Shown: positions 17,178 through 26,191, counted from the first letter of the stretch. The stretch: 64,000 nt of DNA from Candidatus Proximibacter danicus (GCA_016710885.1 JADJUC010000003.1:62001-126000); one strand, 5' to 3'. The notes: a model not told the origin generated them from the letters alone. Translations and numbers: made by a program.

Positions 17178-19100
17178 GTGCGTGTGAAAACCGCTTCCTG
17201 CCCTTCCTGCGGCGCGCCGGTCGTTTTTCGTTCGGGCGCGTCGCTCTATGCGGTCTGCGAATTTTGTCGCAGCACGTTGTTGCGTCGCGGCGACGACCTC
17301 GAAAACCTCGGCCGCATGGCCGACCTGCTCGAAGACGCTTCGCTGATCCAGATCGGCACGGAAGGCAAGTTTCGCGGCGTTCACTTTGGTGTGATCGGCC
17401 GCATTCAGCTCAAGCATGAATCCGGGCTCTGGAACGAGTGGCACATCCTCTTCGACGACGGTCGTGCCGCGTGGCTGTCAGAGGCCAGTGGCGAATACGT
17501 CGTCAGTGCGCAGGTGGCGGTCAACGAAGCGATCCCGCCTTTTGAAGCATTGGCACCAGAGATGGCGGTCACGCTTGCCGGGCGCAGCTTCACCGTCACC
17601 AACCTGGAAACCGCGCGCTGCATTTCCGGGCAGGGCGAGCTGCCGTTCAAAGTCGAGGCGGGGTATGACGTCAACGCTGCGGATATGCGCGGCAACGATC
17701 GTTTCCTGACGCTCGATTACAGCGAAACTCCACCGCTGGTTTTTGTCGGGCATGCCGCCACCTTCAATGATCTCAACTTTGCCAATCTTCGCGAGGCCCA
17801 TGATCCGGCGACAGGCGGCGCCCCAACGATCACGGCAAAAGCCTTCAACTGCCCGCACTGCGCCGCACCGCTGACGATCCATTCGGCGGCTATCGAAAGC
17901 CTCGGCTGTGAAAGTTGCGGCTCGATCATTGGTGTCGAAAACGAAAATCTGCGCCTGCTTGCGCGTGCCGCACAGACCGTGCATGAAGTTCCGACCCTGC
18001 CGCTCGGCAGCAAGGGCACGCTGCAGGGCGTAGATTGGGAGGTCATTGGTTTCCTCAAGCGCCGGACCACTGTAGACAGCATTGATTACGACTGGGGCGA
18101 GTATCTGCTGTTCAGCGCCGGCGAAGGCTTCGCCTGGCTGGTTGAGGATCAAGGACACTGGAACTACGTACGCACGGTTTCCGAGATCCCGCGCGTAGCG
18201 CGAGGGCTTGATCGTTTCACTTACCAGGAGAGCGACTACCGCCGTTTCAATTTTGGCCACGCGGAAGTCACCTATGTCGTCGGTGAATTCTATTGGCGCG
18301 TTTCGGTTGGCGAGACCTGCGAGGCCGAAGATTTCATTGCACCTCCCCGGATGCTCTCGCGCGAGCTGTCCAACAAGGAAGTGACATGGTCGCAGGGCGA
18401 GTATCTTGAAGCCGAGGCGCTGCAGGCCGCGTTCCGCCTGAAGTCGCCGCTGCCGCCGTCAGTTGGCGTTTACGCCAACCAGCCCAACCCTTGGGAAGAG
18501 CGGCATCGCGGCATCTGCAAACTGTTCTGGAAACTGGCGCTGGCCGCGATAGTCGCGCAACTGCTTTTCGTTTTCGTCTTCTCCAGCGTCGTCTTCAAGC
18601 ACCGTATTGTCTTCGCGCCAACACAGGACGAAGTCACGGCAACGACCCCGGAATTCATCCTGAAAAGTGCGGTGCGCAAGCTGGAAGTCCGGCATCAAAC
18701 CGATATCAGCAACAACTGGGTTTCACTGACCACGACACTTGTCGACAAGAATACCGGGCGTGCCTGGCTCGGCATGCAGGAAATTGCCCACTACAGCGGC
18801 GTCGATGGCGGCGAGAGTTGGTCGGAAGGGTCAAAGGGCGACGAGTTGGTCTTCAAGGAAGTGCCGGCCGGTACTTATTATCTGGCGATTGACTACGAAC
18901 TGGGCGCTGACCGCCGTACGCGCGTGATCGACAACATCGAGATCGTCAAGAATGCACCGGGGTGGTCAAACTTTGTTTTCCTGTTGATCTTTCTGCTCGT
19001 TTTTCCGCTGTTTTCGCGCGGACGGCGGGCAGCCTTTGAGACGCGACGCTGGAACGAGAGCGGTCTGGTCAGTGCCGATGACGAGGATGAGGACGAATGA
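17178..19100 (+). CDS. DUF4178 protein with two zinc ribbons and a C-terminal membrane region
   Basis: This 640-residue protein is built as a duplicate. A zinc ribbon (CPSCGAP...CEFC, about 8-35) and a DUF4178 domain (about 45-190) are followed by a second zinc ribbon (CPHCAAPL...CESCG, about 225-255) and a second DUF4178 domain (about 275-430). A transmembrane helix (about 450-475), an extracytoplasmic region (about 480-590), a further helix (about 597-613) and an acidic tail DDEDEDE complete it. The function is unknown. A GTG at 17178 or 17184 starts the protein just before the first ribbon. It lies directly after the SPFH gene and overlaps the next small gene. Confidence 0.85.
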   Translation: MRVKTASCPSCGAPVVFRSGASLYAVCEFCRSTLLRRGDDLENLGRMADLLEDASLIQIGTEGKFRGVHFGVIGRIQLKHESGLWNEWHILFDDGRAAWLSEASGEYVVSAQVAVNEAIPPFEALAPEMAVTLAGRSFTVTNLETARCISGQGELPFKVEAGYDVNAADMRGNDRFLTLDYSETPPLVFVGHAATFNDLNFANLREAHDPATGGAPTITAKAFNCPHCAAPLTIHSAAIESLGCESCGSIIGVENENLRLLARAAQTVHEVPTLPLGSKGTLQGVDWEVIGFLKRRTTVDSIDYDWGEYLLFSAGEGFAWLVEDQGHWNYVRTVSEIPRVARGLDRFTYQESDYRRFNFGHAEVTYVVGEFYWRVSVGETCEAEDFIAPPRMLSRELSNKEVTWSQGEYLEAEALQAAFRLKSPLPPSVGVYANQPNPWEERHRGICKLFWKLALAAIVAQLLFVFVFSSVVFKHRIVFAPTQDEVTATTPEFILKSAVRKLEVRHQTDISNNWVSLTTTLVDKNTGRAWLGMQEIAHYSGVDGGESWSEGSKGDELVFKEVPAGTYYLAIDYELGADRRTRVIDNIEIVKNAPGWSNFVFLLIFLLVFPLFSRGRRAAFETRRWNESGLVSADDEDEDE

Positions 19101-19237
19101 TCAAATCCAATTTCGTAGCCGGGCTGCTGGCACTCGCTGTCTTTTCTTATGCCCAGTACTCGGGTTGGAATATGTTTGACCGCGAAGCCGGCGCGCAAGC
19201 ATCCCGCCTGAACAGCGGGCGAACTTTCCACAAATAG
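19097..19237 (+). CDS. 46-residue single-span membrane peptide
   Basis: The ORF begins MIKSNFVAGLLALAVFSYAQ and ends in NSGRTFHK. Residues 6-20 form one hydrophobic helix, with a short polar tail. The ATG overlaps the DUF4178 stop (ATGA), a strong sign of real, coupled translation, and the ORF fills the gap to the next gene. I recognise no named family; its location argues for a small subunit of the cassette's membrane complex. It is too short for standard ORF cut-offs and is easily missed. Confidence 0.7.
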   Translation: MIKSNFVAGLLALAVFSYAQYSGWNMFDREAGAQASRLNSGRTFHK

Positions 19238-19294
19238 CGCCCTGCCGAGAATGTCCCTTCTCTTGATACGCCACCCGACTGGCGCCGCCATGCC

Positions 19295-20812
19295 TTGCCG
19301 GTGCGCTTCCTGATGCAACAGGCGCTGCTCGTCTCCGTCTTTGTCGTAGCGTCATGCGGGCTTGCCTACGAGTTGATCGCGGCAGCCCTCGCGAGCTATG
19401 TACTGGGCGATTCTGTCACCCAGTTTTCGACGGTCATCGGCACTTACCTGTTCGCCATGGGGGTGGGGTCGTGGCTGTCGAAATACATTGCCCGTGACCT
19501 GATCGGGCGCTTTGTCCAGATCGAACTCCTGATCGGCGTTGTCGGTGGCTTCTCGGCGGCGGCCCTGTTCTTCATGTTCGTCTGGGCGCCGGAACCTTTC
19601 AAGCTGATGCTGTATTTCCTGGTCTTCATCCTCGGCATGCTGGTCGGTCTGGAGATTCCGCTGATCATGCGCATCCTGAAGCGTGACCTCGCGTTCAAGG
19701 AAGTGGTGTCGCAGGTGCTCACCTTCGACTACCTCGGTGCGCTTGCCGTCTCCATTCTCTTCCCCGTGCTGCTGGTGCCGCACCTTGGTCTGGTTCGCAG
19801 CGCCCTGATGTTCGGCTTGCTCAATGTGCTGGTGGCTCTGTGGGCGCTCTGGCTGTTCCGTGCGCAGATGCCGACCATCCGCTGGCTGCGCGGGCAGGCC
19901 ATCGCTGCGGCGGTGTTGTTGCTAGGGGCTTTTGCCGTTGCCGGCGAAGCCACCTCCTTTGCCGAGACACAGCTCTACGCTGACGAGGTCGTACACGCCG
20001 AGTCCTCTCCCTATCAACGCATTGTCGTCACGCGCTGGAAGGATGACCTGCGCCTGCATCTGAACAACAACCTGCAGTTCAGCTCGCGCGATGAGTACCG
20101 TTACCACGAGTCGCTGGTGCATCCCGGGCTGGCCACATTGCCGGGGGCCAGGCGCATTCTCGTCCTGGGAGGGGGCGATGGCTTGGCGGTGCGCGAGATC
20201 CTCAAATACCCGCAGGTCGAAGCGGTGACGCTGGTCGATCTCGATCCCGCGATGACCCGGCTTTTTTCGAGTGCGCCAGCGCTGCGGGCGCTCAACGAAA
20301 ATGCACTGTCGTCGCCGAAGGTGACTGTCGTCAATGCCGATGCGCTGGTTTGGCTGGAAGAGAGTCGAGAACGTTTCGATTTCGTTGTCATCGACTTTCC
20401 CGATCCGTCGAACTTTGCCATCGGCAAGCTCTACAGCGCCGCCTTCTATCGGCTGCTCGAAAAGCATCTGACAGAAACCGGGCTGGCCGTCGTCCAGTCA
20501 ACCTCGCCGCTCTATGCCCGGCAGTCCTTCTGGAGCATCGTCACCACCATCGAGAGCGTCGGTTTTGTTGCCACGCCCTACCATGCACTGGTGCCGTCCT
20601 TTGGCGAATGGGGTTTCGTGCTGGTTGGTCGCCGGCCCTACCGCTCACCCGACACCTACCCGGTCGACGTCCGTTTCCTGACGCCGGCACTGACCCCTTC
20701 GCTGTTCGAATTCCCCAAGGACATGGCGCGGGTTGAGGCCGAGGTCAACCAGCTCAACAATCAGGTGCTCGTCCGCTACTTTGAGAGAGAGTGGCGGCAC
20801 GTGATCCGCTGA
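19295..20812 (+). CDS. Membrane-anchored polyamine aminopropyltransferase (spermidine synthase-like)
   Basis: The first half (about 1-220) has six or seven transmembrane helices. The second half is a SpeE-type methyltransferase-fold domain with LVLGGGDGLAVREILKYPQ (about 288-306), the acidic VDLDPAM and the catalytic-type motif IDFPDPSNFAIGKLYS. Such enzymes transfer the aminopropyl group of decarboxylated AdoMet to an amine. Here the acceptor is unknown. Starts are uncertain: TTG 19295, GTG 19301 or ATG 19313. The stop overlaps the FAD oxidoreductase start, and an AdoMet decarboxylase gene follows that, so the donor is probably made within the same operon. Confidence 0.88.
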   Translation: MPVRFLMQQALLVSVFVVASCGLAYELIAAALASYVLGDSVTQFSTVIGTYLFAMGVGSWLSKYIARDLIGRFVQIELLIGVVGGFSAAALFFMFVWAPEPFKLMLYFLVFILGMLVGLEIPLIMRILKRDLAFKEVVSQVLTFDYLGALAVSILFPVLLVPHLGLVRSALMFGLLNVLVALWALWLFRAQMPTIRWLRGQAIAAAVLLLGAFAVAGEATSFAETQLYADEVVHAESSPYQRIVVTRWKDDLRLHLNNNLQFSSRDEYRYHESLVHPGLATLPGARRILVLGGGDGLAVREILKYPQVEAVTLVDLDPAMTRLFSSAPALRALNENALSSPKVTVVNADALVWLEESRERFDFVVIDFPDPSNFAIGKLYSAAFYRLLEKHLTETGLAVVQSTSPLYARQSFWSIVTTIESVGFVATPYHALVPSFGEWGFVLVGRRPYRSPDTYPVDVRFLTPALTPSLFEFPKDMARVEAEVNQLNNQVLVRYFEREWRHVIR

Positions 20813-22425
20813 TGGACAGACGCCATTTCCTCGGCTCGCTTGGCGCAGCGGCCGGCGCCTCGCTGCTTCCGGCCTGCACGCCGACCGATCGGCTGCCAAC
20901 GCCCCCGGGGCGCCTGCTCGGCAGTTCCAGCGAGATCGGACACCGGTTGCGCACGGGAAATATCCCAACGCCGAACGAAACACGGCGTGTGCCAGTGCTC
21001 ATCGTCGGTGGCGGCATTGGCGGGCTCTCCGCCGGCTGGAAGCTGAACAAGGCCGGCTTCCGCGATTTTCTCATCGCCGAGCTGGAGCCGGAGACCGGCG
21101 GCAATTCACGTGGCTTGCAAACGCCGGCCGGTCCGTGTCCGATCGGCGCACACTATCTGCCACTGCCGGGAACACAGGCGGTGGCGGTGCGCGAACTGCT
21201 TGCCGAACTCGGCGTCCTGCAGGGCGATCCGCGTGCGCTGCGGCCGCACTATGACGAACGCTACCTCTGTGCGACACCGCAGGAACGCATGTACCGCAAC
21301 GGGCTTTGGCAGGAAGGCCTGTGGCCGCAAATCGGCGTCAGCGAGGATGATCGCCGCCAGTACGCCCGCTTTCAGCAATTGATGGCGACCTACCGGCAGC
21401 GTCAGGCTTTCGCCGTGCCCATGGTGTTGTCGCGGCGCACCCCCGATTTGCTCGCCCTTGATCGCCTCAGCATGCGCGACTGGTTGCTGGCGCAGCAGCT
21501 CGATTCACCGGCGCTGCACTGGTATGTCGATTACGCCTGCCGCGATGACTACGGGACTGCGATCGGCGACGTTTCGGCGTGGGCCGGCATTCATTACTTT
21601 GCTTGCCGCAGCGGTGAGGCGAGCAATGCCGAAGGCGACACCGTGCTCACCGCGCCCGATGGCAACGCCTGGCTCGCACGCGGTCTGGCCGCAGGCATCG
21701 GCGATCGGGTCATGAGCGGCGCGCTGGCGTATCGTGTCGTCGATGCCGGCCGGCACATGACGGTCGATCTCTGGCTACCGGCGGAACGGCGCTCGCTTCG
21801 GATCGAGGCGGCACATCTGATCTGGGCAGCACCGCTGTTCCTGGTGCCGCGTGTATTTGTTGGTCACGAGAAGCTGAAGCTCGCCGCCCGCAAGTTTTCG
21901 CATGCACCGTGGCTGGTGGCCAATCTCACCGTTTCGGCGCTTCCGGCAGCAGGCGCCGGTGCGGCGATGGCCTGGGACAACGTGCTCTACGATAGCCCGG
22001 GCCTGGGCTACGTCGTTTCGACGCATCAGCAGATGCGCCTGCATCAAGGCGCTGCGGTGCTCACTTACTACCGGGCACTTTCCGGTCAGGCACCGGCGGC
22101 CGCGCGTGAAGTGCTGTTGCAGCGCTCTCGCGAGGAGTGGGCGGAGGAGGTGCTTGCCGATCTGGCGAAAGCACACGCCGACATTCGCGCCGTGACCCTG
22201 CAGGTGGACATCGCCCTGCTTGGGCATGCCATGTCGCGGCCGGTGACCGGTTTTGTCTGGGGCGGTGCCCGCGAGCCCTTTGCTGTTGACTCGCCACGTC
22301 TGCGCTTTGCCCACGCGGATGTCAGCGGTCTTTCCATTTTCGAAGAGGCGCAATATCGCGGCGTACTGGCGGCGGAGCGCACACTGCGTCGTCTGGGCGT
22401 ACGATTCACCTCCTCGCTTGTTTGA
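20812..22425 (+). CDS. FAD-dependent oxidoreductase, Tat-exported lipoprotein type
   Basis: The N-terminus MDRRHFLGSLGAAAGASLLP has a twin-arginine motif followed by a lipobox-like LLPAC, so export and lipid anchoring are likely. An FAD-binding Rossmann motif VLIVGGGIGGLSAGWKLNKA lies at about 63-82, followed by the amine-oxidase-like GGNSRG. The 537-residue enzyme resembles flavin amine oxidases or phytoene desaturase-like proteins; a polyamine-derived amine is a reasonable substrate by context only. The ATG at 20812 overlaps the preceding stop (TGATG), so it is coupled to the aminopropyltransferase. Confidence 0.82.
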   Translation: MDRRHFLGSLGAAAGASLLPACTPTDRLPTPPGRLLGSSSEIGHRLRTGNIPTPNETRRVPVLIVGGGIGGLSAGWKLNKAGFRDFLIAELEPETGGNSRGLQTPAGPCPIGAHYLPLPGTQAVAVRELLAELGVLQGDPRALRPHYDERYLCATPQERMYRNGLWQEGLWPQIGVSEDDRRQYARFQQLMATYRQRQAFAVPMVLSRRTPDLLALDRLSMRDWLLAQQLDSPALHWYVDYACRDDYGTAIGDVSAWAGIHYFACRSGEASNAEGDTVLTAPDGNAWLARGLAAGIGDRVMSGALAYRVVDAGRHMTVDLWLPAERRSLRIEAAHLIWAAPLFLVPRVFVGHEKLKLAARKFSHAPWLVANLTVSALPAAGAGAAMAWDNVLYDSPGLGYVVSTHQQMRLHQGAAVLTYYRALSGQAPAAAREVLLQRSREEWAEEVLADLAKAHADIRAVTLQVDIALLGHAMSRPVTGFVWGGAREPFAVDSPRLRFAHADVSGLSIFEEAQYRGVLAAERTLRRLGVRFTSSLV

Positions 22426-22438
22426 ATCATCGATAGCC

Positions 22439-22804
22439 ATGCACGGATTACACCTCATCGCCGAACTGCACGATTGCCGCTGCGCCCCCACCTTGTTGCA
22501 GGATGCCGCCGCCCTGCGCGAACTCTGTCTGGCCGTTTGCGCCGTTCCCGGCCTGACACCGGTCGGGCAGGTTTTCCATCAGTTCGAATCGGCCGGCCGG
22601 CCCGCCGGCGCGACCGGGGCCGTGGTGCTGGCCGAGTCGCACCTCGCCATCCACACCTGGCCGGAAATGGCAGCGGTAACCCTGGATCTCTATGTCTGCA
22701 ATTTCAGCCAGGACAATAGTGCTGCTGCACGCGCCGCCTTCGCTCGCTTGCTGCAGGCCTTTGCTCCCGAGAAAACCGAGCAGCGAGAGATTGAGCGCGG
22801 CTGA
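22439..22804 (+). CDS. speH: S-adenosylmethionine decarboxylase proenzyme
   Basis: This 121-residue protein is a class 1B AdoMet decarboxylase. The self-cleavage site is seen in LAESHLAIHTWPE (Ser about residue 64, which becomes the pyruvoyl group), and the conserved cysteine is in LYVCNFSQ. It supplies decarboxylated AdoMet for aminopropyl transfer. The ATG at 22439 gives the normal N-terminus MHGLHLIAEL; longer readings start inside the preceding gene. It closes the cassette 13 bp after the FAD oxidoreductase. Confidence 0.92.
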   Translation: MHGLHLIAELHDCRCAPTLLQDAAALRELCLAVCAVPGLTPVGQVFHQFESAGRPAGATGAVVLAESHLAIHTWPEMAAVTLDLYVCNFSQDNSAAARAAFARLLQAFAPEKTEQREIERG

Positions 22805-22908
22805 TATACTTTTTGCCTACTGAAAAATGACAGGTCCGTTCATGCAAGCCGCGCGCATCCTCCTCGAACAGCACGAAATTCCGATTCATCTCCCCGGGTT
22901 CTGACACC

Positions 22909-23574
22909 ATGCGCCTCATCGTCTTTCTTCTCGTCGCTGCCAACCTGGCGTTTTTTGCCTGGGCACAGGGCTATCTTGGCGAACGTGAAAATCCCGATGC
23001 TGTCCGTCTGACGCAGCAGCTTGAGGCCGACAAGTTGCGTGTGCTGTCGCGTGACGAGGCGCCACAGAAATCCAGCCAGGCGGCGGCTGCAGCGGTCAAA
23101 CTTGCCGTGGAAAAATGCCTGGCGTGGAGTGGCCTGACGGTTGCCAGTGCTGACCAGATCGAAGTGTTGCTTGAAGGGCGTTTCGCCAGTTTGCGCCGGG
23201 CCCGCCATGTTGTTCCGGAAACCAGTTCGTGGTGGATATTTGTCCCGCCACAGTCCAGTAAAGCCGATGCGGAGAAGAAAGCGGCAGAACTTAAACGCTT
23301 GGGGGCTCCCGAGTTTTTCATCGTTCAGGAACCTGGCCCGCACCGTTTCGCCATTTCACTCGGTATCTTTTCCAGCGAGCAAGCTGCCGAGGAGCGCCTC
23401 GAATCCTTGCGTAGCAAGGGAGTGAAAAGTGCCAAGGTGGCCAAGCGCACGTTGATTTCCCCCGAACAGGTTTCACTCGAGGCAACGGGGCCGGAATCGA
23501 TGCTTGAGGAGGCCCGTCAGTCGGTGCAGCAGCAGTTGCCCGATATCGGAACCGCGGCTTGCGGCAAGGGCTGA
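22909..23574 (+). CDS. SPOR domain-containing membrane protein
   Basis: A short N-terminal membrane anchor (MRLIVFLLVAANLAFFAWA) is followed by a linker and a SPOR-like peptidoglycan-binding domain (about 100-185, with SSWWIFVPPQSSKADAEKKA and FAISLGIFSSEQAAEERLESL). SPOR domains bind denuded glycan strands at the septum. The 221-residue protein is not one of the named SPOR proteins I can identify. Its stop overlaps the coaE start (TGATG), and zapD, another division gene, follows coaE. Confidence 0.82.
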   Translation: MRLIVFLLVAANLAFFAWAQGYLGERENPDAVRLTQQLEADKLRVLSRDEAPQKSSQAAAAAVKLAVEKCLAWSGLTVASADQIEVLLEGRFASLRRARHVVPETSSWWIFVPPQSSKADAEKKAAELKRLGAPEFFIVQEPGPHRFAISLGIFSSEQAAEERLESLRSKGVKSAKVAKRTLISPEQVSLEATGPESMLEEARQSVQQQLPDIGTAACGKG

Positions 23575-24191
23575 TGTTCGTTGTTGGCCTGACTGGCGGT
23601 ATCGGCAGCGGCAAGAGTACCGTCGCCGACCTCTTTGTTCAGCGCGGCGCAGCACTTGTCGATACCGACGCCATAGCCCATGAGCTGACCGGCCCGGGCG
23701 GAGTCGCCATGCCGGCGCTGTGTGCCGCTTTCGGTGATGCCATCCGGCGCCCCGACGGCGGGCTGGACAGGGCATCAATGCGCCGCCTGGTGTTTGCCGA
23801 TGTCACGGCCAAGCTGCGCCTGGAAGCAATCCTTCACCCACTCATCCGGCGCGAAAGTGAGCGCCGCTGCACTTCTGCATCAGCAGCGTACGTCATTCTC
23901 GCCGTGCCTCTGCTGATCGAGTCCGGCAGCTATCGCGAGCGCTGTGACCGCATTCTGGTCGTGGATTGCAGCGAAGAGACACAACTTTCACGGGTTGTCG
24001 CCCGGAGTGGCATGGAGGCCGCCGAGGTGCGCGCGATCATGGCGACTCAGGCCAGCCGACCAGTGCGACTGGCGGTGGCCGATGATTGCATCGATAACGA
24101 GGGTGGGCCGGCGGCGCTGGCCGAGCAGGTCGAAAAGCTGCATCAGGTGTATCTGGCTGAGGCGCGGGCCAAAGTTAAGGCGATAAGTTAA
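23574..24191 (+). CDS. coaE: Dephospho-CoA kinase
   Basis: CoaE phosphorylates dephospho-CoA, the last step of CoA synthesis. The P-loop GLTGGIGSGKST (about 5-16), DTDAIAHELTGPGG (about 32-45) and LIESGSY lid region are present, and the 205-residue length is typical. I start it at the ATG overlapping the SPOR gene stop. It precedes zapD and yacG, matching the conserved coaE-zapD-yacG order of proteobacteria (usually with pilD and pilC nearby, which are absent here). Confidence 0.95.
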   Translation: MFVVGLTGGIGSGKSTVADLFVQRGAALVDTDAIAHELTGPGGVAMPALCAAFGDAIRRPDGGLDRASMRRLVFADVTAKLRLEAILHPLIRRESERRCTSASAAYVILAVPLLIESGSYRERCDRILVVDCSEETQLSRVVARSGMEAAEVRAIMATQASRPVRLAVADDCIDNEGGPAALAEQVEKLHQVYLAEARAKVKAIS

Positions 24192-24264
24192 GGCAAACTA
24201 TTGAGATTTCGCTGCAAATGGTTCAGAATCCAAGCATTTTCCAGATCCCGGACCGGCCAACGGC

Positions 24265-25020
24265 GTGATTACCTACGAATATCCTTTCAACGAGCGCATC
24301 CGTACCCTGCTGCGCCTGGAGGATCTGTTCGACAAAGCCGCCTATTTTTTGCAGGCGGAGGGTTCGCACGAACACCATGTGGCGCTGGTCACCCTGTTCG
24401 AAATCCTTGAAGTCGCTGGACGCGCCGACCTGAAGATGGACCTCATCCAGGAGCTTGAGCGCCAGCGCCAGACCCTGCTGGTCTTTCGCAACAATCCCGA
24501 CATTTCCGAAGAAGCGCTTTCCGGCGCGCTCTATGAGATCGAGCAGGCCGCTGCCGCCTTGCTCGGCATGACCGGCAAGATCGGCCAGTACCTGCGTGAG
24601 AACGACTGGCTGATGGGTATCAAGAGCCGTGCGGCCATTCCTGGCGGCGTCTGCGAATTCGATTTGCCGTCGTACCATTACTGGCTGCACCAATCGACCG
24701 ACACCCGGCGGGCTTCCGTATCCACGTGGCTGAAACCGCTGCTGCCGCTGCGCGATGGTTTGGCCATCGTGCTGCGCCTGTTGCGAAGCAGTGGGCGGCC
24801 CGAGCACCAAACCGCCAAAAATGGTGCTTTCCAGATGATGCTGGGCGGCAGCTCCTCGCAGATGGTGCGCGTTGCCATTCGCCTCGGCGATCCCTTCATT
24901 CCCGAAATCAGCGCCAACAAGTATGCGCTGAACATCCGCTTCGCCTCTCCCGATGGCGATCTTCGGCCACGTCCTTGCGACAAGGAAGTGGCCTTCGACA
25001 TGACCTTCTGTAACCTCTGA
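24265..25020 (+). CDS. zapD: Cell division protein ZapD
   Basis: ZapD cross-links FtsZ protofilaments and stabilises the Z ring. The 251-residue protein starts ITYEYPFNERIRTLLRLEDLF and continues with the helical domain around HHVALVTLFEILEVAGRADLK, then the beta-rich C-terminal part with DLPSYHYWLHQ. The start is a GTG at 24265 next to the first conserved residues. It overlaps yacG by one base and sits downstream of coaE. Confidence 0.95.
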   Translation: MITYEYPFNERIRTLLRLEDLFDKAAYFLQAEGSHEHHVALVTLFEILEVAGRADLKMDLIQELERQRQTLLVFRNNPDISEEALSGALYEIEQAAAALLGMTGKIGQYLRENDWLMGIKSRAAIPGGVCEFDLPSYHYWLHQSTDTRRASVSTWLKPLLPLRDGLAIVLRLLRSSGRPEHQTAKNGAFQMMLGGSSSQMVRVAIRLGDPFIPEISANKYALNIRFASPDGDLRPRPCDKEVAFDMTFCNL

Positions 25021-25229
25021 TGTCCGCTGCAACCCCGCCGAAAGTCCGTTGCCCGCAATGCGCTGGTGAATCCGTCTGGAGTCCGGAGAATCCGTGGCGC
25101 CCGTTTTGCTCCGAGCGCTGCAAACTGATTGACCTCGGCTGCTGGGCGGACGAGTCCTACCGCGTGCCGGTTCAGGAAGTGCCTGGAGTTTCGGGGCTGC
25201 CAGACAACGAGACCCCGCCGCAATCCTGA
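25020..25229 (+). CDS. yacG: DNA gyrase inhibitor YacG
   Basis: YacG is a small zinc-finger protein that binds GyrB and inhibits gyrase in E. coli. The zinc site CPQCAGES...FCSERC (C-x2-C...C-x3-C) and the downstream IDLGCWADESYRVP are diagnostic. Length is 69 residues. It overlaps the zapD stop (TGATG). The C-terminal tail is low-complexity. Confidence 0.93.
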   Translation: MSAATPPKVRCPQCAGESVWSPENPWRPFCSERCKLIDLGCWADESYRVPVQEVPGVSGLPDNETPPQS

Positions 25230-25317
25230 TCTTTTCCTGCGCAGGCCCCAGGGCTTTCAGCGGCGGCGACAGTCTTCCTGGTCGCCAGCTTGGCACCACA
25301 AGCAGAACCTATCGCTC

Positions 25318-26169
25318 ATGAACATCATCCCATTCCAGTCGCTGGCCTGTCCGCTTGATGGCGCCCCGCTGCGTTGTCAGGGCGACGCCTGGCATTGCGC
25401 TGCCGGGCATCATTTCGACACTGCCAGTCATGGGTATACCCATTTGCTGCCAGTGCAGCACAAGCGCTCGCGCGACCCCGGCGACAGCAAGGAAATGGTC
25501 GCTGCCCGCCGCCGCTTTCTGAACGCCGGCGCTTACCAGCCGATTGCCGCCGCCGTGAGTCGCGCCGCGCTGGTCGATTTTCCTCCCGGTGCAACCGTCA
25601 GCTGTCTGGATGCCGGCTGCGGTGAGGGCTACTACCTGCGACAGTTGGCCGCGGCCCAGTATCAGGAACAAACCCTTGCCTTGCTTGGGCTGGATATTTC
25701 CAAGTGGGCCGTTCTCGCGGCGGCGAAGCAGGACAAGCGGCCCAACTGGGTGGTCGGCAGCAATGCCAACCTGCCGGTGCTTTCGGGAACGCTTGATCGG
25801 CTCCTGTGCCTGTTCGGCTTTCCCGTCTACCCGGAATTTGCTCGCGTCCTCAAGCCGGAAGGCCAGTTGCTGCAGGTGGATGCCGGGCCGGACCACCTGC
25901 GGGAACTGCGCGAAATCATCTACCCCAGCCTGAAGCCGGAAGCCGCGACCGACAGGCAGGCGCCGGAAGGCTTTTGCCAGCTATCCACCGAAACACTTCG
26001 CTATTCGCTGGATCTCGCCAGTACGGCGCAGATTGCCGATCTGCTGGCCATGACACCGCACCTTTACCGCGCCAGTGCCGAAGGGCGGGCCCGGGCGGCG
26101 GCGCTGACGGCGCTGGAGATTACGGTGGAGGTGCGTCTCACGCGCTTCAGTCGGAACGCGGGGCGCTGA
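25318..26169 (+). CDS. 23S rRNA guanine-N1-methyltransferase RlmA-like protein
   Basis: A 283-residue protein with an N-terminal zinc-binding module (CPLDGAPLRCQGDAWHCAAGHHFD, fragments ACPLDGAPLRC and WHCAAGHHFD, about 9-35) and a Rossmann AdoMet-binding domain (VSCLDAGCGEGYYL, about 95-108). This matches RlmA (RrmA), which methylates G745 or G748 in 23S rRNA. The ATG at 25318 begins the zinc module. The stop lies inside a tandem 7-bp repeat. I give no symbol because RlmA I and II are hard to separate by eye. Confidence 0.85.
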   Translation: MNIIPFQSLACPLDGAPLRCQGDAWHCAAGHHFDTASHGYTHLLPVQHKRSRDPGDSKEMVAARRRFLNAGAYQPIAAAVSRAALVDFPPGATVSCLDAGCGEGYYLRQLAAAQYQEQTLALLGLDISKWAVLAAAKQDKRPNWVVGSNANLPVLSGTLDRLLCLFGFPVYPEFARVLKPEGQLLQVDAGPDHLRELREIIYPSLKPEAATDRQAPEGFCQLSTETLRYSLDLASTAQIADLLAMTPHLYRASAEGRARAAALTALEITVEVRLTRFSRNAGR

Positions 26170-26191
26170 GCGCTGAGCGCTGAGTTTTGAG
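26164..26191. repeat. Three tandem CGCTGAG copies plus one degenerate copy
   Basis: CGCTGAG occurs at 26164-26170, 26171-26177 and 26178-26184, followed by TTTTGAG. The first copy includes the stop codon of the methyltransferase gene, so the array lies in the 45-bp gap between two convergent genes. Confidence 0.75.

Noticed and set aside
22842..22904. 20-codon ORF before the SPOR gene (MQAARILLEQHEIPIHLPGF)
   Set aside because: Too short, no clear ribosome-binding site and no domain; it may be a leader or chance.
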